This document shows positions 6,901 through 7,048 of a stretch of 7,048 nucleotides of DNA, piece after piece. The notes under the pieces were generated by a model. That model was not told the DNA's origin, did no database searches, and worked only from the letters and a program-made list of their open reading frames with translations. Source of the DNA: Actinomycetes bacterium. GTDB taxonomy: Bacteria; Actinomycetota; Acidimicrobiia; UBA5794. How positions within the stretch are numbered: the first letter of the stretch is position 1; the number at the start of each line of letters is the position of its first letter. The position numbers and the translations under genes are program-made. The stretch covers positions 1 through 7,048 of the forward strand of contig JAUVQC010000065.1 of assembly GCA_030598305.1 (NCBI GenBank), written 5' to 3'.

Positions 6901-7048
6901 ACGCCGCCTCGATCTCGACGTGACCGACCGCATCGACGTCACCTGGTCAAGCGGCGACGCCGGTGTTGCTGCCGCGTTCGATACACACGGCGACCTCATC
7001 GCGGGCGAGGTTCTCGCCAGAGTCATCGCTGAAGCACCGAATGACGGA
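3932..7048 (+). CDS. ileS: Isoleucyl-tRNA synthetase, IleS2-like type (3' end cut by window)
   Basis: This class I synthetase charges tRNA-Ile and edits mischarged Val-tRNA. The reading frame stays open for 1039 codons to the window edge, so only a short C-terminal piece is missing by comparison with actinobacterial homologues of about 1040-1100 residues. The HIGH motif is HYGH at 60-63, within DGPPFATGSPHYGH. GWDTHGLP is at 89-96. The CP1 editing domain carries TTTPWTLPGN at 234-243 and GTGLVHMAP at 326-334, with Asp340 as the likely editing aspartate. Two CxxC pairs (Cys476/479 and Cys514/517) form a probable zinc knuckle. GLDQTRGWFYTLL is at 564-576, KMSKS at 604-608, and the anticodon-binding region begins around 640 (LTNWYIRRSRRRFW). 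The FYDGPPFATG and HYGH style is that of the eukaryote-like IleS2 branch, not E. coli IleS. The start is GTG at 3932, the only start after the in-frame stop at 3911-3913, with GAGGA 6-7 nt upstream. Confidence 0.98.
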   Translation, partial: MHNEHSFPKVSSVVDFPSLDARILDFWDSIDAFKASVEARDPDTEYTFYDGPPFATGSPHYGHLLQGVVKDIVPRYWTMRGHRVERRFGWDTHGLPVEMEVEKQLGVSGPREIQKIGVDTFNEACRTMVNHITGEWEEITTRLGRWVDFEDDYKTMDVDFMESVWWVFGELWKRGLVYRDFKVLPYSYGATTPLSNFEANLDYRDVDDPAITVALVVTKGTDALVVGDHLVIWTTTPWTLPGNLAVAVGSDIEYSRVRQTDSTDVFWVASALASTVFGDDLEVLGTAKGSELVGAMYEPAFDYFAEKSAEGAFVVIPSGHVTVDEGTGLVHMAPAYGEEDFVALQAENISVLVDPVDAEAKFTDEVPDVHGMNVKDADSVLIELLKSSGKLLQRSTIRHSYPFCWRTGTPLIYKAIPTWFVAVERFRDRMVELNNTIRWVPEAIGANRFGNWLENAKDWAISRNRYWGSGIPVWECDQCSDQVAISSRDELFAVSGVMLDDLHKHFIDPVTWECDSCDGTMTRVPEVLDCWFESGSMPFAQIHYPFENKERFEQRFPADFIAEGLDQTRGWFYTLLILSTAIRDQAPFENCIVTGMVLAEDGRKMSKSLKNYPDPIHVLDDFGADALRAYLINSPIVKGEPLRFSEEGVRDVVRTVLLPLWNSYSFFTTYAQADGITPSDLRSAPMLADRPEIDRWIVSVLQSLVANVNREMEAYRLFAVVPPIIDFVGDLTNWYIRRSRRRFWAHRGVADDTDKMAAFATLYEVLALFTRVAAPILPFVTEEIYQGLVIPVDPDAPPSVHHTDYPTADQDAIDEALERSMATVRTVVTLGRALRKRHELRVRQPLATVTIVTRSSQERQAVTDHTALIAEELNVKVVQVHADEAGLVDLAARANFKELGPRHGKDMKRVAAVIADLDHETIASLLDGHDHEVNGFTIRAGDIVVTGQPREGTIVATEGSISVALNTSISTDLRIEGIARELVNRIQGARRRLDLDVTDRIDVTWSSGDAGVAAAFDTHGDLIAGEVLARVIAEAPNDG

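Overview
The window carries the end-of-operon and divergent-gene arrangement of a high-G+C actinobacterium. I lean toward Acidimicrobiia or a related lineage. The reasons are GC-rich codon use, a GTG start on two genes, a wax ester synthase/diacylglycerol acyltransferase (WS/DGAT), the neighbourhood order DUF167 - TraR/DksA-like - lspA - rluD, and a T-box leader on ileS that seems to act on translation, a hallmark of Actinobacteria. The lineage call is an inference from these traits, not from a database match.

Layout. The left half is read leftward (minus strand): a DUF167/YggU-family protein (3629 to 3336), a small TraR/DksA-like coiled-coil protein (3260 to 2889), lipoprotein signal peptidase lspA (2979 to 2437), an RluD-type pseudouridine synthase (2440 to 1487) and a WS/DGAT acyltransferase (1490 to 42). 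The last four genes overlap end to start: about 91 bp at traR/lspA, ATGA at lspA/rluD and GTGA at rluD/WS-DGAT. They are therefore probably one transcript with translational coupling. A likely -10 element lies just before the traR-like gene. The DUF167 gene appears to have its own, probably leaderless, promoter.

The right half is read rightward. A leader of about 250 nt (3680-3931) contains the canonical T-box sequence (TGGTACCGCGG at 3876-3886), an AUC isoleucine specifier candidate, a Stem II hairpin, a Stem III hairpin and a Shine-Dalgarno region able to pair with bases that the antisequestrator needs. It precedes ileS (GTG start at 3932), an isoleucyl-tRNA synthetase of the eukaryote-like IleS2 type. 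ileS runs off the right edge after 1039 codons and should be almost complete.

Functionally this is housekeeping: tRNA charging under tRNA-Ile control, lipoprotein maturation, 23S rRNA modification and a lipid-storage acyltransferase. I see no mobile element, CRISPR array, tRNA/rRNA gene or defence system, and nothing that amounts to an undescribed system. The points worth a second look are the T-box architecture, the zinc finger of the TraR-like protein that has lost three of its four cysteines, the lspA start, and the coupling of a neutral-lipid enzyme to rluD.
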